A DNA stretch of 64,000 bases from Candidatus Gastranaerophilales bacterium. Its GTDB lineage: Bacteria > Cyanobacteriota > Vampirovibrionia > Gastranaerophilales > Gastranaerophilaceae. The stretch covers positions 1 through 64,000 of the forward strand of contig UNSJ01000005.1 of NCBI GenBank assembly GCA_900548405.1, in the 5' to 3' direction. This document shows, piece after piece, positions 6,878 to 16,049 of the stretch (the stretch's first letter is position 1; each line of letters begins with the position of its first letter). The position numbers and the translations under genes were made by a program. Under the pieces are notes generated by a model. The model did no database searches and was not told the origin of the DNA. It saw only the letters and a program-made list of their open reading frames with translations.

Positions 6878-7795
6878 TTACCTTCTTTCCATATTTTGAG
6901 TTAAGTATTTAAGAACCTTATTAACTTTTTCGTCAGGCTCTATTTGTAACTCTATTATTTCATTTCCAAACGGTTTTGTAAACCTCAAGAAGTAGGATTG
7001 TAAAACCTGTTCTTCGGTTTTTACTTTTCCCTGTCCTGCACCATAAAGAGTATCGTTGTATATAGGGAATTTTTGGTAACTCAGATGCACTCTTATTTGG
7101 TGAGTTCTTCCTGTAATAAGAGTTAAGTCAAGGTAAGTAAAATCTTTAAATCGTTCAATGACTTTAACAAGTGTTTTACTTTCCTTACCGTCTTCTCTGA
7201 CTGCCATTTTGTGAGGCTGGTTTGGATTTCTGCCGATAGGCAGGTTAATTTCATCTTCATTATTCGGGTAATTACCTTTTACAATTGCTCGATATTTTTT
7301 TATAATTGTATGATTTTTAATTTGTTCTGCCAAAAATTCGTGAGCCATATTATTTTTAGCAATCATCAAAAGTCCTGAAGTGTTACGGTCAAGGCGATGT
7401 AAAATGCCGCGTCTGAATTCGCCGTTTATATCGGACAAATTATTACCATACTTATACAGAAGTGCATTAACAAGGGTGTTTTCCCGTTCGGTTGTTGTAG
7501 GGTGGGTAAGCATTCCTGAAGGCTTGTTTACAACGAGCATATTTTCGTCTTCATACAATATTTCAAGCGCAATGTTTTGCGGTTTTACGGTTATGTCTTC
7601 CTGCTGCGGTAATTCAAAGCTGATTTTATCAGTCTCTTTCAGCAGGTATGACGGTTTTTTGTTACTGTCATTAACAGTTACATTTCCGTTTTTAATAAAG
7701 TTTTGTATTTTGGAACGTGAATAATCCGGAGTTATTTCCGATAAATAACTGTCTAACCTTTTATTTTCATCGTTTTCGTCAATATAAATAATCAT
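6878..7795 (-). CDS. rluD: RluA-family pseudouridine synthase (RluD-like)
   Basis: This enzyme converts specific uridines of 23S rRNA to pseudouridine. The 305-residue protein has an N-terminal S4 RNA-binding domain (residues 1-75, RLDSYLSEITPDYSRSKIQNFI) and a catalytic domain with the conserved HRLDRNTSGLLMIAKN motif, whose Asp is the nucleophile, followed by RTHQIRVHLSY. That domain order is typical of RluD. Its ATG overlaps the lspA stop as ATGA. lspA followed by rluD is a common bacterial order. Confidence 0.95.
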   Translation of the reverse strand: MIIYIDENDENKRLDSYLSEITPDYSRSKIQNFIKNGNVTVNDSNKKPSYLLKETDKISFELPQQEDITVKPQNIALEILYEDENMLVVNKPSGMLTHPTTTERENTLVNALLYKYGNNLSDINGEFRRGILHRLDRNTSGLLMIAKNNMAHEFLAEQIKNHTIIKKYRAIVKGNYPNNEDEINLPIGRNPNQPHKMAVREDGKESKTLVKVIERFKDFTYLDLTLITGRTHQIRVHLSYQKFPIYNDTLYGAGQGKVKTEEQVLQSYFLRFTKPFGNEIIELQIEPDEKVNKVLKYLTQNMERR

Positions 7796-8253
7796 TTGGT
7801 TTTCTTTATTAATATCATAATTATCAAGGCAATTACGCCTATATTGATAAATATATCAGAAATATTAAACACAGGAAAATTAACGAAATTAAGCTGAAAA
7901 TAATCTCTTACGAAACCGTAGATAATTCTTTCGTGCAAATTTCCTGCTATACCTGCAGATAAAAGTGATATAAAAAATATTGTTTTTAAAGAGATTGATT
8001 TTATGTTTTTGATAACATGCATTGCAAGCAGAAAAAGAGCTATAACCGATAATATAATAAGAAGTTCTCTTGAATCCTGAAGAATGCTGAAAGCAGCTCC
8101 GGTATTTTTTATGTAATTCAAACTAAACACCGGATTTGAAAGCCTATAACCGTGTGTAAGCATTGACACAAGTTCATTGGATAAATAAATATCGACAAAA
8201 ATGAAAAATGCATAGCATACTGCGAAATATATAAATTTACTTGCCTTTTCCAT
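7792..8253 (-). CDS. lspA: Lipoprotein signal peptidase (signal peptidase II)
   Basis: LspA cleaves the signal peptide of diacylated prolipoproteins in the inner membrane. The start at 8253 (MEKASKFIYF) was chosen over one 36 bases upstream because AAGGA precedes it and the protein then has the usual length (153 residues). Four membrane helices are evident. The catalytic region is recognisable: NTGAAFS, the GNLHERIIYGFVRDYF segment with the first Asp, and FNISDIFINIG with the second. It overlaps the upstream gene by 17 bases and rluD by four. A lipoprotein substrate in the window is at 34761. Confidence 0.93.
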   Translation of the reverse strand: MEKASKFIYFAVCYAFFIFVDIYLSNELVSMLTHGYRLSNPVFSLNYIKNTGAAFSILQDSRELLIILSVIALFLLAMHVIKNIKSISLKTIFFISLLSAGIAGNLHERIIYGFVRDYFQLNFVNFPVFNISDIFINIGVIALIIMILIKKTK

Positions 8254-9172
8254 CTTTGTTTCCTTCTGAATTAGTATTGTCATCATCAAATTTTATATAT
8301 TTGTTTTCGGGAATAACATTGACTCTTGTCATAATGAAAGCCAAACCGCCCATATAAACTTTTACCTGATTTTCATTGTAAGGTTCTGCTCTTGTAATTC
8401 CGACAGAAGCAACAGTATATTCGTTTACATTATTCTTATTGGATAAAAATACCCTTTCAAGAATGTTATCATCAGGCATTTTTCTAAAAGCATCGTCAGA
8501 TTTTGTTTGCGGATAAATTATATTTTCTTTGCTTATGGAAGCTATTACAACAGAATCGTCTGGTGCATCAACTTTTAAGGAGGTTGTGTAATATTTATTC
8601 GGTCCTATTTGTTTGGGACTGTTCAATTCCATGTTGATATATCTTGCATCGCCGTATTTTAGTGCTGATGTTTCTTCTACAATTTTTTCTGATGAAATAA
8701 GCCATTTACTTCCTGTTTTTTCAAGAAAATAAACGCATTTTGCTGTGGAATAAAGCTCACCTATTACCTGAATATCTCCTACTGTGTCTGTTGCCGTAGC
8801 AACAGCCGTTTCATGCACAAAAACGGTTGCATAATTATTGTTAAACTCAATATTTTTGATTTCAGTATTGTAAGTGATATCAGGATAAGTTTTCCAGGTT
8901 TCATCAATAAGCTTGAAATAAATATCTTTGTTAAATCCGTCGGAGTTAATAAAATCATTTGAATAAAGAGTTGCAAGACCTTTTAAGTCATACTTATTTG
9001 TGTAAACTGTTTGGCTGTCAATAACTTTTTTTACTGCATCATAGTTTGATTTGTACTCTCTGTTTTGTTCGGCTTTTAATTTATAAGTGCTAAACATTCC
9101 TGCTTGAGATTGAAGCGGTGAATTTATGCTGATTAATAAAGCTAACAATATTAAAACGGATATCTTTTTCAT
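8237..9172 (-). CDS. Secreted protein with an NTF2-like domain
   Basis: A 311-residue exported protein. The start at 9172 (MKKISVLILLALLISI) gives a clean Sec signal peptide ending near SQAG with no lipobox Cys, while the frame open upstream to 9259 would bury it. Residues 40-150 (KKVIDSQTVYTNKYDLKGLATLYSN, then FVHETAVATA) resemble an NTF2-like ketosteroid-isomerase/SnoaL fold. The C-terminal half is unassigned and ends in an Asp/Lys-rich tail. It heads the lspA-rluD operon. A TATAAT lies six bases before the ATG with no Shine-Dalgarno, so the operon may begin with a leaderless cistron. Function unknown. Confidence 0.7.
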   Translation of the reverse strand: MKKISVLILLALLISINSPLQSQAGMFSTYKLKAEQNREYKSNYDAVKKVIDSQTVYTNKYDLKGLATLYSNDFINSDGFNKDIYFKLIDETWKTYPDITYNTEIKNIEFNNNYATVFVHETAVATATDTVGDIQVIGELYSTAKCVYFLEKTGSKWLISSEKIVEETSALKYGDARYINMELNSPKQIGPNKYYTTSLKVDAPDDSVVIASISKENIIYPQTKSDDAFRKMPDDNILERVFLSNKNNVNEYTVASVGITRAEPYNENQVKVYMGGLAFIMTRVNVIPENKYIKFDDDNTNSEGNKDGKGK

Positions 9173-9178
9173 AATTTT

Positions 9179-9184
9179 ATTATA
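9179..9184 (-). promoter_or_regulatory. Predicted -10 box of the lspA operon
   Basis: TATAAT on the reverse strand exactly six bases before the ATG at 9172. TTAGCA lies 18 bases further upstream as a weak -35 box. Confidence 0.45.
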
Positions 9185-9246
9185 CATAAAAACTTTTTTT
9201 TGTGCTAATATTTTTTGTATAAAATAGCTAAGGAGAAATATATAAT

Positions 9247-11730
9247 ATGAAAGATGCATATTTTCCGCAGGAAATAGAAAAAAAATGGCAAAAGATTTGG
9301 GAAGATACAGGTGCTTTTAAAACTCCTGATGACAGTGATAAGCCGAAATATTATGCACTGTCAATGTTTCCTTACCCCTCAGGAAAGCTTCATATGGGAC
9401 ATGTGAGAAATTATACTATCACTGATGTAATTGCGCGTTTCAAAAAGATGAACGGCTATAATGTTCTTCATCCTATGGGCTGGGACAGTTTCGGACTTCC
9501 TGCCGAAAATGCCGCCATGAAACACGGTGTTGACCCTGAAAAATGGACTGTTGAAAATATTGCTTATATGACAAAACAATTGAAAATGTTAGGTTTGTCT
9601 TATGATTGGGACAGAGAAGTTACAACCTGCAAACCTGATTATTATAAATGGACTCAATGGTTATTCTTACAGCTTTATAAAAAAGGTTTGGCTTATAAAA
9701 AAGAAGCTGCCGTTAACTGGTGTGAAGAATGCGGAACAGTTCTTGCTAATGAACAGGTAATCGACGGCAAATGCTGGAGATGCGACCATGTTGTTGAGAA
9801 AAAATACTTATCTCAATGGTTCTTAAAAATTACTGATTACGCTGAAGTTTTACTTGAAGATTTAGACAAGCTTCCGGGCTGGGGAGATAATGTTAAAACA
9901 ATGCAGGCAAACTGGATTGGAAAATCTCAAGGTGCAATTTTCAGATTTAAAGTTGTGGAAAAAGACCTTGAAGTTCCTGTTTATACAACAAGACCTGATA
10001 CTGTCCACGGTATAACATACCTTGTTGTAGCGCCTGAATACAAAGATATTGAAGCTCTTACAACTCCGGAAAATAAAGAAGCTGTTGAAGCTTACAGAGC
10101 AAATGCACGTAAAATGACTGAAATCGAAAGGCTTTCTACTGACCGCGTAAAAACAGGTGTTCCTCTCGGAACTCACTGTATAAATCCGTTTACAGGTGAA
10201 AAATTCCCTCTATGGACAGCAGATTATGCGCTGGTTGAATACGGTACAGGTGCTGTAATGGCAGTTCCTGCACATGATACACGCGACTTTGATTTTGCGA
10301 AAAAATATAATATGCCGATTAAAGTTGTTATTCAAAATCCTGAAAATCCGTCAGACTGCAAAGACGAAGCATATACTGAAGAAGGAATTCTTATAAATTC
10401 AGGTGAATTTAACGGAATGAAAAATACCGAAGCTAAAAAAACAATTACTGAAAAAGCTGTAAGAGAAGGTTTTGGTGAATTTAAAACTCAGTACAGACTC
10501 CGCGACTGGTTAGTTTCTCGTCAAAGATACTGGGGTGCTCCTATCCCTGTTGTTTATTGCGAAAAATGCGGTATTCAAACAGTTCCGGAAGTTCAGCTTC
10601 CTGTATTGCTGCCGAAAGATGTTGATTTCAGTGTAACAGGAAAATCGCCTATTACAACTTCTAAGACCTTTACAGAAACAACCTGCCCTTGCTGCGGCGG
10701 TCCTGCAAGACGTGAAACAGATACTATGGATACATTTGTTTGCTCAAGCTGGTATTATTTGCGATATTCTGATGCGAAAAATGATAAAATGCCGTTTGCC
10801 AAAGACAAAGTTAATCATTGGCTTCCTGTTAACCAATATGTCGGCGGTATTGAGCACGCTATTTTACACTTGTTATATTCAAGATTTTTTACAAAAGCTC
10901 TTAGAGATATGGGACTTCTTGATTTTGACGAACCGTTTGAAAACCTCTTAACTCAAGGTATGGTTCTAAAAGATGGTTCAAAAATGTCAAAATCTAAAGG
11001 AAATACCGTAGATCCTGACGAAATATTTGAAAATTACGGGGCAGATACAGCAAGATTATTTATCCTTTCTGATTCACCTCCGGCTCGTGACTTTGATTGG
11101 TCAGATGCAGGTGTTGAAGGATGTTACAAGTTCTTGAACAGAGTTTGGAGATTAATATCTTCAAGCGCTGATGATATTTCTTTGAACTATCCTGAATTAT
11201 CTGTCGGTTCTTTAAAGAAAAAAGAAAATGACGATTTGCTTCGCGTAGTTCATATGGCAATCAAAGGAATTACAAACGATATTTCTAATGATTTCCAATT
11301 TAATACTGTTATTTCAAAATACAGAGAACTTGTTAATGCAATCTATGATTGGAAAGCTAAAAAATCCGAACTTGATGAAGAAGATAAAAGTATTTTGAGT
11401 TTTGCAATAGTTGCATTAATCAAATTAATGTCCCCTGTTGCGGTTCACCTGACAGAAGAAGCTTGGAATGATTTAGGCGGTGAAGGTTCCGTGCATGAAC
11501 AAAAATGGTGTGAATGGAACGAGGATTTAGCTAAAGCAAGTTCAATTACTCTTGTTGTTCAAATAAACGGCAAGGTGAAAGATAAGATTGATGCTGATGA
11601 ATCATCTTCTCAAGAGGAACTCAAAGAATTGGCTCTAAACAGTCCGAAAGTTAAAGAACTCACAGAGGGCAAAACAATTGTAAAAACAATTGTAGTGCCA
11701 AAGAAACTGGTTAATATAGTAGTTAAATAA
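9247..11730 (+). CDS. leuS: Leucyl-tRNA synthetase
   Basis: LeuRS charges tRNA-Leu. The 827-residue enzyme is full length and of the bacterial type. The class I motif HMGH is at residues 49-52. A zinc-ribbon (CEECGTVLANEQ..CWRC) is near residue 160. The editing domain in the middle includes TTRPDTVHGITYLV, and KMSKSKGN lies near residue 579, followed by the anticodon-binding helical domain and a C-terminal domain with VVQINGKVKDKI. AAGGAG precedes the ATG. It is a single-gene unit with a strong terminator, and the start region is divergent from the secreted NTF2-like gene. Confidence 0.98.
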   Translation: MKDAYFPQEIEKKWQKIWEDTGAFKTPDDSDKPKYYALSMFPYPSGKLHMGHVRNYTITDVIARFKKMNGYNVLHPMGWDSFGLPAENAAMKHGVDPEKWTVENIAYMTKQLKMLGLSYDWDREVTTCKPDYYKWTQWLFLQLYKKGLAYKKEAAVNWCEECGTVLANEQVIDGKCWRCDHVVEKKYLSQWFLKITDYAEVLLEDLDKLPGWGDNVKTMQANWIGKSQGAIFRFKVVEKDLEVPVYTTRPDTVHGITYLVVAPEYKDIEALTTPENKEAVEAYRANARKMTEIERLSTDRVKTGVPLGTHCINPFTGEKFPLWTADYALVEYGTGAVMAVPAHDTRDFDFAKKYNMPIKVVIQNPENPSDCKDEAYTEEGILINSGEFNGMKNTEAKKTITEKAVREGFGEFKTQYRLRDWLVSRQRYWGAPIPVVYCEKCGIQTVPEVQLPVLLPKDVDFSVTGKSPITTSKTFTETTCPCCGGPARRETDTMDTFVCSSWYYLRYSDAKNDKMPFAKDKVNHWLPVNQYVGGIEHAILHLLYSRFFTKALRDMGLLDFDEPFENLLTQGMVLKDGSKMSKSKGNTVDPDEIFENYGADTARLFILSDSPPARDFDWSDAGVEGCYKFLNRVWRLISSSADDISLNYPELSVGSLKKKENDDLLRVVHMAIKGITNDISNDFQFNTVISKYRELVNAIYDWKAKKSELDEEDKSILSFAIVALIKLMSPVAVHLTEEAWNDLGGEGSVHEQKWCEWNEDLAKASSITLVVQINGKVKDKIDADESSSQEELKELALNSPKVKELTEGKTIVKTIVVPKKLVNIVVK

Positions 11731-11736
11731 CATAAC

Positions 11737-11768
11737 AAAAACCGCCTGAATAAATCAGGCGGTTTTTT
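11737..11768 (+). terminator. Intrinsic terminator of leuS
   Basis: A 13-base stem (AAAAACCGCCTGA / TCAGGCGGTTTTT) with an ATAAA loop and trailing T residues, seven bases after the leuS stop codon. Confidence 0.93.
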
Positions 11769-11869
11769 AAATGCTAAAAATTGTATACATAAGTTTATAA
11801 CTGTAATCCTAATGCTTTTTTTGTATTATAATAAAGTTGTTGATATATACATAATTTAGGGATAGAGTT

Positions 11870-13240
11870 TTGACACAGAAATATTATTTTATCGCAATCG
11901 GCGGTGTGGGAATGAGCGGCTTGGCTAAGTATTTGTTGGAAAACGGATGCGAGGTATCAGGTTCTGATATTTGTGACAGTAAGTATATTGATAAATTAAA
12001 GGAATTAGGTGCAACTGTTCATATCGGACAGAAAGCGGAAAATGTTCCTGCTGATGCTATTGTTGTTGCAAGCACGGCAATCAGACAGGATAACCCTGAA
12101 ATGCTTAGGGCTAAAGAATTAGGGCTTACTGTTTATCACCGTTCCGATATTCTTGCTGAAATTTCCAAATGGGGTAAATTTTTCTTGGGGTATTCCGGTA
12201 CACACGGTAAAACTACAACCAGCGGACTTTGTTCTTATGTTTTAGAAAAAGCAGGTTTAAAACCATCTTATGTCGTAGGCGGAATAATTCCTGAAATCGG
12301 CTGTAATGCACACTCTCAGGATGGAAAGTTTTTTGCGGCAGAACTCGATGAAAGCGATGGTACTATCGTTAAATATTGTCCTAATATTTGTGTGGTTAAT
12401 AATTTGGAAGCTGACCACCTTGATTTTTATAAAGACGGGCTTCAATCAATTTTGGAAACTTTCGAAAAATTTATTTCAAATATGCCTGAAAGTTCGGTTG
12501 TTCTTGTGAATAAAGATTGCGAAGCAGCAATGAAGCTTCACGGACATAAAACTATTACTTTTGGTTTGTCGGATGCGGATTATACAGCAAAAAATATTCA
12601 ATTCTGTACTGAATTTACTACTTTTGATATTTACTACAAAGAAGAATTTTTAACTGATTTGAAAATAATTCTACGCGGCAAACACAATGTTTATAATGCT
12701 TTATCGGTACTGGCTAGTTTGCATCAGGCAGGTGTTGATGTAAATGCTGTTAAGCCTCATTTCTCAACTTTTTCAGGTATGGGAAGAAGATTTCAAAAAG
12801 TCGGAGAGTTTGGCGGCGTGACTGTTTATGATGATTATGCGCACCACCCGACAGAAATTAAAGCAACACTTTCTTCTGCTGAAGGGATGAGCAATAAAAA
12901 TATTATAGCGGTATTCCAGCCTCACAGATTTACAAGGTTAAAAAACTTGTGGAATGAATTTTTAGATGCTTTTTCAGGTGTTGACAGAGTTGTTGTTACT
13001 GATGTTTATGCAGCTTCTGAAGACAAAATAGATGGTATTAATTCTGAAAATTTCGTAAAGGAATTATCAGAGAAAGTTAACTGTGAATACATTTCAGGAA
13101 GCATTGAAGAAGTTGCCGCAAAACTTTATCCTACATTAAAGGAAAACGATGTTGTAATCGGACTTGGTGCAGGAACTATTACAAATTTAGGCAAAGAGTT
13201 GTTACATCTGAACAAAGAGGTAACAGGCGTTGGACGTTGA
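11870..13240 (+). CDS. murC: UDP-N-acetylmuramate--L-alanine ligase
   Basis: MurC adds L-Ala to UDP-MurNAc, the first amino acid of the peptidoglycan stem. The 456-residue protein begins with the Rossmann-like IGGVGMSGLAKYL, has the ATP loop GTHGKTTTSG near residue 110, and ends with a ligase C-terminal domain (VYDDYAHHPTEIKATL, FQPHRFTRL). The start codon is TTG at 11870, since no nearby ATG fits the MTQKYYFIAIGG N-terminus. It is the first gene of murC-murB-ddl-ftsQ, in which all four genes overlap or abut. Confidence 0.97.
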   Translation: MTQKYYFIAIGGVGMSGLAKYLLENGCEVSGSDICDSKYIDKLKELGATVHIGQKAENVPADAIVVASTAIRQDNPEMLRAKELGLTVYHRSDILAEISKWGKFFLGYSGTHGKTTTSGLCSYVLEKAGLKPSYVVGGIIPEIGCNAHSQDGKFFAAELDESDGTIVKYCPNICVVNNLEADHLDFYKDGLQSILETFEKFISNMPESSVVLVNKDCEAAMKLHGHKTITFGLSDADYTAKNIQFCTEFTTFDIYYKEEFLTDLKIILRGKHNVYNALSVLASLHQAGVDVNAVKPHFSTFSGMGRRFQKVGEFGGVTVYDDYAHHPTEIKATLSSAEGMSNKNIIAVFQPHRFTRLKNLWNEFLDAFSGVDRVVVTDVYAASEDKIDGINSENFVKELSEKVNCEYISGSIEEVAAKLYPTLKENDVVIGLGAGTITNLGKELLHLNKEVTGVGR

Positions 13241-14120
13241 TTTTGAGATAAAAAATTTAACTTCTTTTAAGATAGGCGGAAAAATTGCAAGAATGTATTT
13301 TCCCGCATCTTTAGAAGAATTTATTGAAATTATAAAAAATGAACCTGATGCGTTGATTGTTGGAAATCTTTCTAACACGCTTGTATCATCTTTTGGTTAT
13401 AACGGAGCCGTTATATCAACTTCAAAGATGAATGAAATCAGTATTAACAATACAACTGTTACTGCAGGTGCAGGTGTCAAAGGTCCAAAGCTTTCTCAAA
13501 CAGCTGCAGAAAACTGTTTGAGCGGGTTGGAATTTATGATAGGTTTTCCCGGCTCTGTTGGAGGGGAAGTCTATATGAACGCTTCTGCTAACTGTCAGTC
13601 TGTTGCAGATGTTTTAAAATCCGTTAAGGTGTATTGTCCAGAAAAAGGCATTATAACAATTCCTAAATCTAATATGGGGTTTGCTTACAGAACTTCAATA
13701 TGTCAAAATAAGCCTTACATTATCCTTGAGGCTGAATTTGAGCTTGTAAAAAAAGACAAAGAAGAAATAAATTCTCAAATGCAAAAAAACTTAGATTTTC
13801 GAAAAAAACATCAGCCGTCTTTAAAGCTGCCTAACTGTGGAAGTATATTTAAAAATCCTAATGGTAATTCTGCAGGAAGATTGCTTGATAGTATAGGTGC
13901 AAAGCAGTTAGCATTCGGCGGAGTAAGGGTTTGGGATAATCATGCAAACTTTATTGTAAATGACAGGGGCGGAAACTCATTAGATGTTCTTGAATTAATG
14001 TTTCAAATGTATACAAAAGTGAAAGAAAAGTATAATATAGAATTAGAACCTGAAATCAGATTTTTGGGCGGAAATAATGAAAAAGAGGTTGAAATATGCA
14101 GGAAATTAAAAATGTTATAG
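13230..14120 (+). CDS. murB: UDP-N-acetylenolpyruvoylglucosamine reductase
   Basis: MurB is the FAD enzyme that reduces enolpyruvyl-UDP-GlcNAc to UDP-MurNAc. The 296-residue product starts at a TTG that overlaps murC by 11 bases, with AGAGG upstream inside murC. It shows the FAD-domain LTSFKIGG, a GFPGSVGGEVYMNA motif, the catalytic Ser in NCGSIFKNP and the C-terminal Glu in LEPEIRFLG, with the YRTS segment. The conserved order murC-murB matches that of many Cyanobacteria and Gram-positives. Confidence 0.96.
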   Translation: MDVDFEIKNLTSFKIGGKIARMYFPASLEEFIEIIKNEPDALIVGNLSNTLVSSFGYNGAVISTSKMNEISINNTTVTAGAGVKGPKLSQTAAENCLSGLEFMIGFPGSVGGEVYMNASANCQSVADVLKSVKVYCPEKGIITIPKSNMGFAYRTSICQNKPYIILEAEFELVKKDKEEINSQMQKNLDFRKKHQPSLKLPNCGSIFKNPNGNSAGRLLDSIGAKQLAFGGVRVWDNHANFIVNDRGGNSLDVLELMFQMYTKVKEKYNIELEPEIRFLGGNNEKEVEICRKLKML

Positions 14121-15046
14121 ATAAAAATGCTAAAATTGCCGTTCTTGCAGGCGGTATGTCATCCGAACACGATGTTTCCATGCGTTCGGGTAAAGGATGT
14201 TTTGAAGCTCTGCAAAGATTGGGATTTAATAACGCAGAACTTGTTGTTGTTGATAAAGATATAGCAAATAAGCTTAAAGAAGGTCAATACGACTATGCAT
14301 TCAATGCTTTGCACGGCAAATACGGTGAAGACGGATGCATTCAGGGGATATTGGAAATTCTTCAAATCCCTTATACTGGATGCGGGGTTATGTCAAGCTC
14401 ATTATGCATGAATAAAGAATTTACCAAAAGAATTTTGTCTACAAATCCTGATATCGTAATGGCAAAGTCAGCCTTTGTGAGAAAAGGTGATGACCTTATG
14501 GAAAAAACAAAAGGTTTAACATATCCGCTTTTTGTAAAACCTGTCTGCGAAGGCTCAAGCTTTGGTATGACAAAAGTTGATAAGAAAGAGGATTTGCAAT
14601 CAGCATACGAAACCGCAGTAAAATATAATGATGATGTGCTTATTGAAGAATTTATAGACGGTTTTTTTGTAACTGTCGGAGTGTTGGAAAAAGATGAAAA
14701 ACCTTTTGCTACTGAAGTTTTAGAAATCAGACCTAAGAATGAATGGTATGACTTTGAAGCAAAATATACAAACGGTATGTCTGAATTTATATGTCCTGCA
14801 CGTTTGTCGGATGAAGTTACAAAACGAGTAAAAGAAGCTGCTGTTATGGCTTTTGAAACAGCCGGATGCAGAAGTGTTTCAAGGATAGATTTTATGATGA
14901 AAGATAATGTACCTTATCTTTTAGAAATTAATACAAGTCCGGGTATGACAGCAGTAAGTGACTTGCCTGCACAAGCAGCCGCTATGGACATTGATTATGA
15001 TAATCTGGTATTATTAATTTTAAACAGCGCAGGATTAAATAAATAA
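14096..15046 (+). CDS. ddl: D-alanine--D-alanine ligase
   Basis: Ddl makes the D-Ala-D-Ala dipeptide for peptidoglycan. The 316-residue ATP-grasp enzyme has GGMSSEHDVSMRSG at the N-terminus, HGKYGEDGCIQGILE, the ATP-grasp lysine segment PLFVKPVCEGSSFGM, and the metal site LLEINTSPGMT. The ATG lies 25 bases inside the end of murB with AAAGAGG upstream. The stop codon shares a base with the ftsQ start. Confidence 0.97.
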   Translation: MQEIKNVIDKNAKIAVLAGGMSSEHDVSMRSGKGCFEALQRLGFNNAELVVVDKDIANKLKEGQYDYAFNALHGKYGEDGCIQGILEILQIPYTGCGVMSSSLCMNKEFTKRILSTNPDIVMAKSAFVRKGDDLMEKTKGLTYPLFVKPVCEGSSFGMTKVDKKEDLQSAYETAVKYNDDVLIEEFIDGFFVTVGVLEKDEKPFATEVLEIRPKNEWYDFEAKYTNGMSEFICPARLSDEVTKRVKEAAVMAFETAGCRSVSRIDFMMKDNVPYLLEINTSPGMTAVSDLPAQAAAMDIDYDNLVLLILNSAGLNK

Positions 15047-15972
15047 TGGACGATGAATTAAATCTTATAAATAACGAACAAGTTGAAATTCAGGAAGAAT
15101 ATATTGAAGTTGTTGAACAGGTTGATTTGCAGCAGCCTGCAATTCCTGACGGAAAACATTTGGTTAAGAAAAAGCGCAGAGAACGTTTGATAAGAAAAGG
15201 TCGTATGAAACAGGAACGTTTTCGCGGGTTTATGAGATTTTTTATATCTTTATTTTTGTTATTGGGCTTAGGTTATGCATTAAGATGTCATGGCTGGTAT
15301 ATGGACAAAAATGCATTTAATTATGTAGGCGGAAGTTCGGTTGAAATTATTAATAACAAAATTGTACCTTCGCATAAGGTTCTTGCTCTTTTAAAAAGCA
15401 GCAATGTGCCTGATGCTCCGGTATATATGGCGCGAACAAATGAGATTAAAAAAGAATTAATGCAGCTTCCTCCTGTTGAAAATGTTTATATCAGAAGATA
15501 TGCGTTTCCTGCCAGAATACAGATAATTATAAGAGAAAGAATTCCTGTAATTACCATTTCACCTGATGTTAAGGTTTCTCCTGTTGCATTTTTTACAACT
15601 GACGGAAAACTAATCGGACGTGAATATATGCCTTTAAGCAAGGACTATAAAACTATATTGGTGCTTTCTTACGGAAACAAAGGCGATGATTACCATAAAT
15701 GGGATTTGCAGAAAATTCAACAAATTCAAAAAATTGTAAAATATATTGAAACTTATTCTAAAGAGCCTGTTGAATATGTTGATTTCAGAAATCCTAATGA
15801 TGTTTTTGTTAAAGTAAAAACGGTTAATATAAGATTAGGAAAACTTGATGATACGGTTTATAAACGTATTGAAAGAATTCCTTCAATTTTGCCTCAGGTT
15901 AAACTTGTTGATTCAAAAGTAAAATATCTTGATTTAAGCTGGGAAAAAGTTAATTATTTAAAATTGCAATAA
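15046..15972 (+). CDS. ftsQ: Cell-division protein FtsQ/DivIB
   Basis: FtsQ links the early and late divisome. The 308-residue protein has the expected topology: an acidic then highly basic cytoplasmic N-terminus (residues 1-62), one transmembrane helix (about 63-80), a POTRA domain (VEIINNKIVPSHKVLALL through VENVYIRRYAFPARIQIIIRERIPV) and a beta domain. The sequence is divergent, as usual for FtsQ, and the assignment rests on topology, the POTRA signature and the position after ddl. The TAATG overlap couples it to ddl. No ftsZ or ftsA follows, and the next gene is nadE. Confidence 0.9.
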   Translation: MDDELNLINNEQVEIQEEYIEVVEQVDLQQPAIPDGKHLVKKKRRERLIRKGRMKQERFRGFMRFFISLFLLLGLGYALRCHGWYMDKNAFNYVGGSSVEIINNKIVPSHKVLALLKSSNVPDAPVYMARTNEIKKELMQLPPVENVYIRRYAFPARIQIIIRERIPVITISPDVKVSPVAFFTTDGKLIGREYMPLSKDYKTILVLSYGNKGDDYHKWDLQKIQQIQKIVKYIETYSKEPVEYVDFRNPNDVFVKVKTVNIRLGKLDDTVYKRIERIPSILPQVKLVDSKVKYLDLSWEKVNYLKLQ

Positions 15973-15973
15973 C

Positions 15974-16026
15974 TTCCCCGTTTAGCCGTCATCAGAAACT
16001 TTCTACGGCGCAGTGACAAATGGGAA
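15974..16026 (+). other. Structured spacer between ftsQ and nadE
   Basis: Nested inverted repeats: outer TTCCC (15974-15978) with GGGAA (16022-16026), inner GCCGT (15985-15989) with ACGGC (16005-16009). It lacks a T run, so it is not a standard terminator. It could be a small structured leader or a processing site. Confidence 0.35.
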
Positions 16027-16049
16027 ATAAAAAAAGAAAAGGGTAAAAA